DNA of 64,000 nt from Holothuria scabra (taxonomy: Eukaryota > Echinodermata > Holothuroidea > Aspidochirotida > Holothuriidae), in assembly GCA_037179385.1 (NCBI GenBank), contig CM074189.1, positions 19,761,020 to 19,825,019 on the forward strand, in the 5' to 3' direction. The notes below the pieces were generated by a model. It did not search any database and was not told the origin of the DNA. It saw only the letters and a list, made by a program, of their open reading frames with translations. Made by a program: the position numbers and the translations under genes. Positions 24,401-34,404 of the stretch are shown here, one piece after another. Position 1 is the first letter of the stretch, and the number at the start of each line of letters is the position of its first letter.

Positions 24401-27400
24401 CTACACCACTGATCTTTGTGTGGGAAATTTATAAATCAGTGGGCAGCACGCCGCAGAATTCATCCCACATGTGTACAAACTTACGCGCATATCCATATCT
24501 AATAGCCAATCAGCTGTTTGTATTTGTTAGGTTGGTTTAATATTCTTCCATAGGAGGGCGTGCTGTTTGCATTGAGCAGGGAGTTGCAACAGAAACTCCC
24601 TGCATTGAGGCTTCATATGCATAAGATCTGCAGGTAAGTTAGGCTTGGGTTTTACCGGGGAGTTACAACTTCCTGGTTTTACTAAATCATTTCTGTGAAG
24701 AAACTACCTGTTTGCTTTAACAATTTCTTCTTCCAACAATTTCTTCTTAATTACTGACTGCAGTCCCTTACCACTATAGTCAGTGCACCCGTCACAGCTA
24801 CAGTATGCATATCCACTTCCGCACCATCCGTAAGGGGAGCAACATGGGGCATCCGAGTCGGGGTCACATTTAGAAGGTCTTCCGTCCGCCAGAGGATATT
24901 GACTACCGCACTTTCCGTCAAACCGGACACCTGTTTTCAGTTCTGGAAATAATTAGGTTAACACAATTATCATTCGAGCAACTAACTTCCTACAAGTGGC
25001 AAAGATGATACCGAAATCTCATTTGTAGCCTACAACTGAAACTAATTAAAAGAATACAACGTTGGGTCAATTATATTTATTTTTCAAGTCGTGTACAAGT
25101 ATATACAATTTGCCAAATCTCAGCTACCAATCGCAAAAAGAATTTTTCATAAAACGCGTAAAGTGCCTAAAACCACTCAATTCAAGACGGTCAATCACAT
25201 GAATAGAAGGTCTACAAATTTTATTAAAACATTTGTTGTGAACTATTGAACCCCAAAACTTCAAATTTCAAAACTGGATTTTCAAATATCTATGCTTCGG
25301 TTCATGAAATATGTCGTTTTTTTGGGGGGAATTTTACGCCACAATACCCTATAGAGTGCATCAGATACCAAACGATAAACCATTCCCCAAAGTTTTAGTA
25401 CTTTTATCTACGGCTACATGTCACATGAGCCACAATAAATCTTTCCTTGTCTTCCAAAATGCCATTTTTGCAAAGAAACCTCGACTTCTTGTCGCAACGG
25501 TCACAAGGATTCATTGGCGTCAAGATATAGAGAAAGAAAATTAATTCTGAAAATGGAACTTGACTACCTTGTTAATTCTGTCTTAGTTATAAATCATAGA
25601 CAGTATGATGACTACGAAAACAAATTTGGAAAATACTTTCAGTCAAAACAACACACATTAAAAGGCGAGTTTGGTAATTAGTTTTGTTGATTAAGCACAT
25701 GCGCACATCCTTAAATGGTTGGAATAAACGAAGCAATCCCGCACCTGCAACCAGTATTCCAAAATTTGAATTAACATAAACATTTCGGGAAATTAAGTTC
25801 ATTTTTAATGTATCCATGAAACAAGGAGGGATCTCAAGTTTGGTCCAGTGCACTGCATTTTACCTAAATCGTCTTTTTGGTGTAAACACTTGTATGTTTA
25901 TCCGCCGTAAGGCATGACTTGGACCCCTATTTTCGTTACAGATAGCTATAAAGACACTTCGATAGTGTTGTATGCGCGTAGTGACGACACAGGTGAATGT
26001 CGTACTCTATGTGTTGAGCTCGGTTTGTGTATCCCTCGCCGAATTCGCTTATACGGTCACTCCTATTAACGAATACAAAGATAAGACTTTATAGAGACAC
26101 ATTAACACATGTACTCAAGACCTGATATTATGATTGTAGTTAGAAGTAATTGATGCAGCAGTTATTAACGATTTTTGCGTTAATATGTATAATGATGACA
26201 TGAAAAATGACAAAGCTCGGTATTTGTTGTAAATATCATTAAAATCCTTGAGAATAATCCCAATTCCTCTCAAAGTCCAACAAAAACGGACAATTGTATA
26301 CAGGTTACTGATTTGTATACGTACTATAGCAAATAAACATGAGCTTGATTTGCAAACTTTGTAACGGGAAAAGAGGGACGGGCCATATAAGGATAATGTT
26401 ATCCTTAGCTTTGGCAAATTAAGTGTTACGGAAAGTTTTGTCTCCAACCAAACAAACAAAAAGGAATAGAAAATATACGTGGTGTCCTGTACTGGCAGAG
26501 CAGAGACTCATTGTAAGACAAAATGGACTAAGTATAATTGAGGAAAAATTTAATCACGCAGCGCAATAATTTCTATTCTACAGATGCTTCATTTATGAAG
26601 AATCACATTGCAATTTGAAAATAGTATAGTTAAACCCAGGATAATGTTCTAGCCGTTGAATTACATTTGAGCTCTATTTAACTTATCCTACTTTAAGAGG
26701 GTTACATGCGCTGACTGATCCAGATTACTTGAATTATTGCACATGTAAATTTAATAAGTGGTATAGAAATAAATGAAAAATGATCAATATGGGCTATTTG
26801 AGGGTTAAAATATCAATCCATATTTTTCACAGTAATGAAGGTACTATGAAGGTACTACAAACTTTGGCGCTAAAAGATATCGTCAATTAACAGTTAAGGA
26901 AAAAAATGAGAAATAAAAAAAAAAAACATGCATGTTTGTGGCAATTGCGTTAAACAAACTCATATTAAGTTACGTGCACAGATAACACACCTTTTATAAG
27001 TACGTAACAAAAGTTTCATTCCCTACCTAAGCTCATATTTTTTGTTTTTCTCTTTTTTTTTGTTATTGGAAAGGCAGGAGAATGGATTGCCCTCACCGGT
27101 AAGTTACATTTGTTTTTCTGATGGACCAAAACTGGACAAATACAAGACTTAAAACACCGCGTTAAATTTAACCAGGATCGGTGTTCTTTTTACTCCAACA
27201 CAATCCTCGTTATATGATAATGCAAATTTTGGTTAAACTAGCACAAATTCTGGTTAAAGCAACTAGGATTTGAGTCTAGATAACAAGTCTAATCAAAGTT
27301 AAATTAAATACATTCAAGGTAAGACTGTTCGAATTCCCTTTTTAACTGGGTCTTGCACAGAACAAAATACAACTGCATTGCGTTAACCATGCCTACCATT

Positions 27401-28056
27401 TGACCCGGTCAAATAAATACTTTGTTAGTTGCTGATGCAATTTGAGTTCGCAGTTGTTTATATTTTGTACATTAAAGTAAAAGACCTCTAAAAGGGCAAT
27501 GTCTCAAAAACATGCTATCCAGTTGGGAGACGAATCATTCGCTGAAACGTTTCACAACATCTGAACAGTAAACTGCATTTCAAAAGGAAGTGCTCTTATA
27601 TACTCTCTCACCCATTCGTTTTTATGTGGAAAGAATTACGAAAGAGGCGTGGAACGTTTTTAAAAGCAGTCCAAAAGTAAAGGGTTGAATATTTTGGAGG
27701 CCGGATAAAAGGGGTTTAAAAAAGAAAGTTTAGAGAATCATGCAAAACGGTTAAATGTTTCTACAAGTTGTGAGAAAACAGCTCAAATTTTGAACCAGTT
27801 TAATGAGATACGATTTACTTTAGAAGCTTAATTTACCTCTGTAATCCACGCAATTGGGACATAAACAGTGATCCTCGGAGTTCCCGCACCATCCATGTTC
27901 AGAACAACAAAAAGCTTCCGAATTAGGGTCACATTGAGCCGGAGTCCCGTCGGGTGCTGGGTTATTATGACCGCATTTGAAGTCATGTCGGAATGGCAGC
28001 GATTGTAACGTGTACAACGGTGCAATCAGCAAGAGGGTGATTTGAAAGGCGTGCAT
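21315..28056 (-). CDS. Secreted multidomain hevein-like (chitin-binding type 1) lectin gene, 3' end not found
   Basis: Five minus-strand exons: 28056-27837, 24942-24772, 23891-23721, 22566-22396 and 21485-21315. All introns are GT-AG and phase 1. The last four exons are each 171 bp. The translation begins with a signal peptide (MHAFQITLLLIAPLYTL) and then has five domains, each with eight cysteines in the order C-x13/14-C-x7-CC-x5-C-x6-C-x-C-x2-C. The CCS(x)2G(W/Y)CG(x)4(Y/H)C core matches hevein, whose Ser and three aromatic positions bind GlcNAc oligomers. The last two cysteine spacings are shorter than in plant hevein. The product is therefore inferred to be a secreted chitin/GlcNAc-binding protein. 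Exon 5 ends in a phase-1 donor (CGTG|GTAAGA), so at least one further exon must exist at lower coordinates or beyond the window. TTTCTTCAG directly before the start codon region could be an acceptor for a non-coding first exon. Confidence 0.9.
21842..22097 (-). mobile_element. Full-length tRNA-derived SINE
   Basis: Reading the minus strand, the head is tRNA-like: an A-box-like GGTCTAACGGTAGAGCATCC, then GGCCCGGGTTCGCTTCC matching a B box. The body follows (CATACCAAAGACTTT, GATGCTCCGCATAAGCAATGG, GGAAAACAAGCCAGTGAGCC, GGTTGGAAACTGGGCCGTAAAAC), and the tail is (TAAC)n. It lies in intron 4 of the hevein-like gene, antisense-neutral because both are on the minus strand. Head resemblance to tRNA-Glu/Asp types is only suggestive. 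Confidence 0.9.
22396..22566 (-). CDS. Hevein-like gene exon 4: domain 4
   Basis: Acceptor GTTCTCAG|AATTAG and donor CTTG|GTGAGA; 171 bp, phase 1-1. The core is CCSQYGYCGKGPEYC, with aromatic positions Tyr, Tyr, Tyr. Confidence 0.9.
22850..23345. mobile_element. Diverged copy of transposon family A
   Basis: Aligns collinearly with the outer parts of 11690-17464 and with 53760-54316: GTTCAAAATACT..GGGAAATTTTCATCG, then a CCGC...GATATC(A/G)AGCAA segment and ...CTTTCTTTGTCCT, then GAAGAGGTACACGCTAA near the right end. The termini are degraded. It lies in intron 3 of the hevein-like gene and holds no minisatellite. Confidence 0.65.
23721..23891 (-). CDS. Hevein-like gene exon 3: domain 3
   Basis: Acceptor GATTTCCAG|ATATAG and donor TCTG|GTGAGA; 171 bp, phase 1-1. 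The core is CCSAWGWCGGSADHC, the closest of the five to plant hevein at the first two aromatic positions (Trp, Trp), with His at the third. Confidence 0.9.
24400..24640 (+). repeat. Diverged family G repeat in hevein-like gene intron 2
   Basis: Shares CCAATCAGCTGTTTGTATTTGT, GGAGGGCGTGCTGTTTGC and CATATGCATAAGATCTGC landmarks (each shown in part) with 6862-7230 and 59505-59720. It is split by the 25-bp insertion at 24577. Confidence 0.6.
24577..24601. mobile_element. 25-bp micro-insertion with perfect 8-bp target duplication
   Basis: Begins CAGGGAGTTG and ends AAACTCCCT, an almost fully inverted-repeat sequence. It is flanked on both sides by GCATTGAG (24569-24576 and 24602-24609). The length and ends match the insertion at 32472. 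It sits inside a family G repeat, so the interrupted host sequence is independently known. Likely a minimal hAT-type derivative. Confidence 0.8.
24772..24942 (-). CDS. Hevein-like gene exon 2: domain 2
   Basis: Acceptor ATTTCCAG|AACTG and donor AGTG|GTAAGG; 171 bp, phase 1-1. The domain core is CCSPYGWCGSGYAYC, with Ser and all three aromatic ligand-binding positions (Tyr, Trp, Tyr) present. Confidence 0.9.
25650..26070 (+). repeat. Repeat P, copy in intron 1 of the hevein-like gene
   Basis: About 420 bp similar in the same orientation to 28120-28575. Shared landmarks are CACATGCGCACATCC, GGTGTAA, CGTACTCT and CGGTTTGTG. The two copies flank exon 1 (27837-28056). Either a local duplication involving the gene's upstream region or two insertions of one repeat. 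Confidence 0.6.
26080..27830. other. Intron 1 of the hevein-like gene, no other content seen
   Basis: AT-rich. No further 57-codon hevein exon and no clear transposon were found. A 114-codon minus-strand open frame at 26115-26459 has no splice sites or motif and is probably chance. Confidence 0.5.
27837..28056 (-). CDS. Hevein-like gene exon 1: signal peptide and domain 1
   Basis: ATG at 28056. Residues 1 to about 20 form a hydrophobic signal peptide, followed by one hevein-like domain with Cys at 28, 42, 50, 51, 57, 64, 66 and 69. The binding-site equivalents are Ser52, His54, Trp56 and His63, so two of the aromatic positions carry His here. The exon ends TACAGAG|GTAAAT in phase 1. Confidence 0.88.
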
Positions 28057-28119
28057 TGTATTACCTGAAGAAATTTAAGTGGTAGTTGGTCATACTGCTA
28101 CGGTCTTTGTAACCATGCA

Positions 28120-28575
28120 GAGAATGCATCAATAAAAACTTGTAAAGTAACTCGTTTTGGTGGCTATGCACATGCGCACATCCTCCAAATCGTCGGGATA
28201 AACATACTAATCCCACAACTACAACACGGGCTAAAAAAATGGGTTTACACGGAAACTTGATGACATAATTCTTCCTTAATCCAGCCATAAAGTAAAGGAG
28301 GAATCATATAATTGTGGTTGTGCGTAGTGGATTGTGTCTAACTTGCCCTTTTGGTGTAAGAATAGCCTATCCATTTTAATCCATCGTAAAGGGTCGCTAT
28401 AGTTCGGGTTGCTATTTTCGTGAGGGTTAGCAAGAGTGATATTTGTGCTAAGCGTTGTGTGCACGTGCAGCACGAAGACAAAGGAACGCCGTACTCTGTC
28501 TGTATGCTCTGAACACGGTTTGTGCAATTGTTTCGGTCAATATGTCCCCTTAATACAGCGATAATAGAATCACAC
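28120..28575 (+). repeat. Repeat P, copy just upstream of hevein-like exon 1
   Basis: Partner of 25650-26070. It lies 60-500 bp upstream of the start codon, so any promoter of the gene (if exon 1 is the true first exon) would be within or next to this repeat. No TATA box is evident. Confidence 0.6.
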
Positions 28576-28579
28576 AAAG

Positions 28580-30225
28580 AGAAAGAATTTAACTACAACT
28601 GATCACAAATACAGCAGAGTTTTGAGGCACTATATCACAAGATACTATAGTTTCAAAACAGGTCTCTAATAGTAGAAATGTATAGAGGTGGGGGATTTAA
28701 TGCTGCTCTCTCTACCGCTTACTAGAAATAATTGGAAACATGGGTTTGCTTTACAGTACAAGCACGCTTGTACACTCATTATGTAAACATGATTGTAGTA
28801 AGTATTCCTTTAGTTGAAGTGTAAACACCGATCTTGGAAAATGTTGCTGTGGCGGCAAAATGCGATCTTAAGAAGTAACATTCACACGCCACATAATAAT
28901 CAAGTCATCTTTAGTAAAAATGTTCGTCAGATCGCTAATCAGATGAAAATTGGGCAACAAAACTCATCTTACTAACAAAATAAATCATCAGATCGCAAAT
29001 GATTAAAAAAAGATCGGTGGATATATATTTGTCTCAGATTCAAAAGCTGCGGTAAAATACAGTTGAGAGTCAGTATCAGGAAAGAAATTTCCCCAACTTT
29101 TAGTGGAATTGTGGTGACGGTATTTATTAAGAGGATTGCATTTAAGGTTTTAAAAATGATCTTCAGAATTTCATGACTAAATTTTATTTCCCTTTGACAA
29201 AAATACTTATTTATCTGAATCAAAACTTGAAGGGTTTTGGGATGTATACACATAGCGAAAGAGAAAAACATGAATGTAAGAATAAAACATGAATTGTTTT
29301 AATATGCAGCAATAATATTTTTCAATTGACAGCATAAAGGGGTATTCTTTGAACTTGCAACCAAATGTTATTTTTGCTATGTTCATAATCCATTGAACTT
29401 ACAGTTTCTGTGATTGTTATTTTATGTACTAATTATTCTTAAGATCCTAAAGAAAACCAGTGATTGGACGAGAGGCAAGATATATGACTTAACAACGTAC
29501 TCTCATGATTGTAATGAAACATTTCGCGTATCTCTCTTATACTACACAAGACTAAAAAAATGGAAGCTATCGTACTCGGAGCTCAGCATAACCGGTCATT
29601 GAATCACAACTGGCAGAAGGTCGTGGCAGGTCCAACTTTAATCACTTGGTTAGAAACTAAGCCATAATACCTCATCTTTCTAACTTAACTTGAGTATTTC
29701 TTACCTTCTTATGATTTCGGCTGAACTTTAAGAATTCTGTCAGATCTTCTTACAGTCGGTGGAATAGGAGACTAGCAAAATTGTAGCGACTGGAAACTTC
29801 ACAAAACTGAAGGCTAAAATGCATTGATCAGACTGAATAACCACATCATATATTCACTTCACTATCCAGTCAGGTAGTTGCAAAAAATCTGATCCAATCA
29901 GAGAGCTGTCGTTCACAATGGCAGCTCCGCGATCCAATCATCTAAGCGTGCGGCATAACGTGGTATTTGGCGGGCCACTGGGCATGCGCTTTTTAAATGG
30001 CAACCATGATTAGTCTGGAGACTTGTGTTTTTCACGAATGTTTTTGCAATGACGTAGAGAAACTGTTTCCAACTTAATGGAAAAAAAGTTTTATGGAGGG
30101 TACCGACCCGGTCGGACAGAATCCAAACTCTTCTTTCTGCTTAAGTTTTACCTTGTAGTTTTCGGTGACTCACAATTGTCAAACAATTGACACGCAATTG
30201 ACTATTACAATTAACTTCAAGGAGT
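28580..30225. other. Non-coding stretch, nothing recognised
   Basis: Contains short ORFs on both strands (28972-29271 minus, 29414-29602 plus) with AT-driven composition and no motif. No repeat family was matched. Confidence 0.45.
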
Positions 30226-30425
30226 TAGTTAGTTAGATGGCCCTTAAGGCCCAATATCTAACTAATTGGTTTAAGTCTGGCCTGCCAAGGTCTTTTTTCC
30301 AGATGTGGCCCCACAGGCTTGTTTTCGGTACTACATTGATTATGTCGAACACCTAGCACAATGGCAGTTAGTTCCATTTTTGAAGTCTTTGGTGGGACCC
30401 AGCCACTAGTCCTGCTCTAAACCTC
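30226..30425 (-). mobile_element. tRNA-derived SINE, body with (TAAC)n tail
   Basis: Minus-strand copy that lacks the tRNA head and is more diverged than 21842-22097. It keeps the GTTAGTTAGATGG tail junction, GCCTGTGGGGCCACA-like body and the CACCAAAGACTTCAAAAATGG segment. Confidence 0.8.
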
Positions 30426-30788
30426 CTAAATGCAGTAATTTCAAGGAATGATTCGTTCCGTTGTTGTAATTAGCAGAAGTTATATAACACCGGGGGGGGG
30501 GGGATGATTCTCTGTGACAAAATTCCGTGGGTATTTGAAGAATTACTCAGGGAAGTGCACTCCATGAATACACGTCTCATTACAAAATTCTTTTTTTCAT
30601 AAATCTTGTAATGATGTTGGAATGGTGATCTATAAGTCCATTGTCTCATTTTTCATAAACATCTTTAATCTTTAAATCGAAAGTGTACCTGAGGTTAAAA
30701 TTGAAAAAAGAAAAAGATATGTGACACAAATTTAGAAAATACATCCAAATGATCAAACTCCCATATGAAATATTGAAAGAGGGTCCGC

Positions 30789-31040
30789 TCTATAGTCCCC
30801 CGTGCCATTGGTCCCCCGTGTCATTGTTACCCCATTTAGCGTAATTCGTCTCATTAGTACCCCGTCTCATTGGTCCCCCTCTTATTATTTCGTCTCATTG
30901 GTCCACCTTCTCATTGGTCCCCCGTCTCATTAGTCCCCCGGGTTAAGGTTAGGGTTTCATGTCAGGATTAGGGGTTGGGGTAAGGGTTTAGGGTTAGGGG
31001 ACCAATGACACGGGGGAAAATTGAGACGGAGGACTATAGA
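30789..31040. mobile_element. Fold-back element with GTCTCATTGGTCCCCC units and telomere-like core
   Basis: The ends TCTATAGTCCCCCGTG and (inverted) TCTATAGTCCTCCGTC match. The left half holds about seven degenerate copies of a 16-bp unit GTCTCATTGGTCCCCC. The right half holds GGTTAGGG/TTAGGGG runs (about 30950-31010), then the unit again in inverse orientation (GGGGACCAATGACACGGGGG). No ORF is present. Confidence 0.7.
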
Positions 31041-31044
31041 CATT

Positions 31045-32165
31045 ATCCCAATCTAAGTAGGTTGTTGTTTAAGTCACTCACTTTTAATTAATAGATCGTT
31101 CAATAATCCGTGCTGTCATTCTTGTATCTCTCAAAACACAGTAACTGTATCCCGTTATGGCGTGACGTAACTGTCTTAATCCTCTTTGCAAAGCAAATTG
31201 TGACAGACCACATGAAACGTTTCAAGAATGTGAATAAATTTCAACATTTAGCAATTTAGGAATAAAACGAGCTACGACAAGGGGGGTTGGATGAATGAGG
31301 CTCATTATAAAAGCCATTTTCATGTGTAACTTGTCATTATCGTGCTCTCGTACCCTTTAATTTAACGATAACCCCATGACTACCATTTGGGGTAGATGTA
31401 CACTGTTTAACAAGGTGTTTCTTGACTGGTTGTTGCCATTTTATGGTATCGATTGTATTCTTTGTTGGGGCTAAGGATTAGGTTAGGGATAAGGGCCATC
31501 GTTAGCCACTTGGAAAATTTCTTGTTAAACAATGCGCATCGTCCCCTACACTTTAAGATGCATTCATGAATGATATCGCTGATAATAACATCACGCGCCC
31601 AAATTTTCGTGACAGATGGCCATGGAACTGTAAGAGAGGCCCTTCAAACTTATAAAAACATTCATTCTCTTATTTCAATGATGAACCAACGGAAGATCCT
31701 ATATGGGGCCTGTTACACTAGTAACACAGATTATCTAGATGATAAAACTTACGACACCAAATTAAAAAAAAGGAAAATTTAGCCGGCCTTGTTTTTAAAG
31801 AAACGTCCGATTATTTTATTAAAGGTAATTATAATTGCATGAGCTGTCTTGCTTCCCAATAAAGGAATACAGTTCGTCTAATTTATAGAGCCTCAAAACT
31901 TTACCTACCTTGTGCGACCTACAGACCTCAAATTAAACTTCCCATGTAAACATAAAACGGCTCCATGCTAAATTTTACTATACCTGCAGATTGCGTAATT
32001 AATGTATGGAGTGAAAGGTATCTCATTTCTTCCAAAGTACGGGTTGGATTATACGAACCCTTAAATTAAAATGAGATACGCCTCACATGCAATTTGTCAA
32101 GTCGGATTAATTCTCTATTGAGGTAAAGTTCTTCATCAAGTTTTTATATTCGGATAGATACATTT
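31045..32165. other. Non-coding stretch, nothing recognised
   Basis: No exons, TIR elements or tandem repeats seen. Confidence 0.45.
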
Positions 32166-32471
32166 ACTCCACACTCTTAAAAAAATTGGGCAAATTTTGC
32201 CCAACTTTTTGACCAACACTGGGCATCTATTCAACAACCTAAACAGTTGGGCAAAACTTTAACCAACCAAATTGGGTAAAGTTTGAACCCAACTGTTGGG
32301 CAAGAGATTACCCAACTGTTTGGTAAATTAGCCTTTTAAAACATACCCACTTGTTGGGCACTTCTTTTATTAAACTGTTGGGCAAATGCATTAACCAAAT
32401 GTTGGTTATATGTTAATCATCTTTTCCTTAAACATTGGTGCTTTCTTTAAATGTTAGGTTGTAGGTTATGG

Positions 32472-32496
32472 CAGGGAGCTGCCACTGCAGCTCCCT
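32472..32496. mobile_element. 25-bp micro-insertion with perfect 8-bp target duplication
   Basis: Begins CAGGGAGCTG and ends CAGCTCCCT, nearly a full inverted repeat, with GGTTATGG on both sides (32464-32471 and 32497-32504). Same length and ends as 24577-24601. Confidence 0.8.
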
Positions 32497-32699
32497 GGTT
32501 ATGGCAACCCATCGGTCCCGGTTAAAAAACCCTGGCTTAATAACCTATTTGGTTTGTCACTGAGTTTCGTATAGGTACGTCCAAAACTATCATTTTTAAA
32601 AGGCACTGTAAAATGATGTGTGTTAATGATGTGATGAAGTATTGTTGTTTCGTCAATGCATAAATGTGAACACAAGGGCTGCATGAGAATTAGCTGGTC

Positions 32700-32818
32700 C
32701 GTAGCTCTCATACTTTTTCTAAAGTCCTCCCGACCCTCTGGCAAAGGGCCGTTCGGCGAAACCAAACTTGATACTGCTTCCCGAAGAAGCTATTACGTCC
32801 ACTGAAGGACAACACTTA
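32700..32818 (+). repeat. Dispersed repeat family H, copy 2
   Basis: Closest match to 18260-18365. The shared block runs from TCCTCCCGACCCTCTGG to GTCCACTGAAGGACAACAC with few differences. Confidence 0.75.
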
Positions 32819-33854
32819 ACGACCAACCTCGCGGCCTTCAGACCATTTTCAATTAGCTGGTCCGTAGCTCGCATACACTGATATCATAGTTATGAGACAG
32901 GTTTCTTGTTATGCCGAAAGGTTTCAAATAATAATATATAAACGCTCATTCGGACGTGAAAGAAAATATCCCAGATCCTGACCTCTCATTGGATAGCAGT
33001 TTTGCGCCAAATACGAATCATGGAATCTCATACAAATGTGTTCTAGTTCGTAGTACTGTTTAAAGAATTTTATGGAAATAGAGATCGATTTCATGGTCTA
33101 AAGTAATGTACGAGTTTAGCTGTTTGGCCAATATAAAAGATGCCAAAGAGAATTTTCAGATTATGGTACCATGGTCTGATTATGAGAAGAATTGTGAAAC
33201 AAATCGGGTCAAGTGCACTGTTGTTTGGTGACAACACTGCAACCAACAATATACCCAACAAATTGGCAAAAAGTTACCCAACAAGTGGGTAAAGGGAAAA
33301 TATGCTCAACTGTATTAGAATAAAATCTTATCGTCATTTTGACCAGTCAGTTGGGTATAACAGTATACGCGTTATACATGGAAGGGGAAATTTAACCATT
33401 ATTTGAGCAAAGATTGACCAACACTTAAGCAATTACTTTTACTCAACAAAAACTTTGCCCAGCGTTTAAACATTGCACCAATTAGCCCCAAAGTTGGGCA
33501 AAGTTTAACCAACACATTTCATAAACTTCTTTAACCAACGGATATTTTACCCAACGTTTTAAGAGTGCAGACACAGGTTTGTAGGAAAGCAAAATTCTTG
33601 ACTTCTGAATTTATCTTTTTTGACATCAAAATTCGAAGTTACTTTATCCAGTTTTTGTTAACAAAATGTTTACTCTATTACAGTGAGTCTTACATTAAAT
33701 GGAACCAGCTTTTACCTCTGTGACAAGGACTATTCTATCCCTTTTATAATTACCCTTTCAGCTGTCTCCGAAGCCAAAAGTCAGTATTTTCAGTTTAAAC
33801 TTTTACAACATATTCTAGAGACTGATAAACTTTTCTACTCAATAAATAAATAAG

Positions 33855-33890
33855 ATTAGGTTATGTTAGATTGATTTTTACGGCCCAAAA
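33855..33890 (-). mobile_element. SINE 3' tail remnant
   Basis: GTTAGATTGATTTTTACGGC matches the tail-body junction of the SINE family and, almost equally well, part of the 38-bp minisatellite unit. Too short to classify with certainty. Confidence 0.4.
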
Positions 33891-34032
33891 TAAATCAGAT
33901 ACTAACCTATGTACCTTCGGTCATGCAGCGATGAGGCTACAGAGCATCTTTTCTAGCAATGTCATTTTGTATCTGCGTTTCTTTTAGATTCTGAACACTC
34001 AGCTTTTCTTTGGCACACGATTTATGTTATCT

Positions 34033-34399
34033 ACACTCTTAAAACAAAAGAGTGAACTTGGTCACTCTCTAATAGAGTGAGAAGTTTAAATTCACTCCAA
34101 TAGAGTGTGATATCAATCCAAGAGGAGTGAAATCCGCTCCAAGAAGAGTAAAATTTATTGCAGGAAGCGGGGAAATTTATCCTTTCACCAGTGCTTGCAA
34201 CGATCACTCTTCTTTTCTTAATATAGTGACCACTGTGAGCACTGCATCAAGAGTAAAACTTCGCTAGTTTGGAGGGAATTTCACACTTTTTGGAGTGAAT
34301 TTCTTTCATTTTGGATTGAATGATCATTCTAATGGAGTTAATTCACACTTTTTCACTCTATCAAATGGTGACTAGGTTAACTCTTTTGATTTAAGAGAA
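34033..34399. mobile_element. MITE with ACACTCTTAAAACAAAAGAG ends
   Basis: The left end and the inverted right end (CTTCTCTTAAATCAAAAGAG) stay similar for about 50 bp, through GAGTGAACTTGGTCAC / GAGTTAACCTAGTCAC. The interior has many AGAGTGA/TCACTCT units. About 367 bp, non-coding. Confidence 0.8.
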
Positions 34400-34404
34400 G
34401 AAGA

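Larger units (their letters stand above)
32171..33567. mobile_element. 1.4-kb TIR element with TTGGGCAAA-rich flanks
   Basis: The left end ACACTCTTAAAA...TTGGGCAAA and the inverted right end GCACTCTTAAAACGTTGGGTAAA form imperfect TIRs. Both flanks (32171-32420 and 33230-33567) are made of degenerate TTGGGCAAA/ACCAAC units in both orientations. The centre is nested: a micro-insertion at 32472 and a family H repeat at 32700. The same ACACTCTTAAAA terminus is used by the element at 34033. There is no transposase ORF. Confidence 0.65.
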
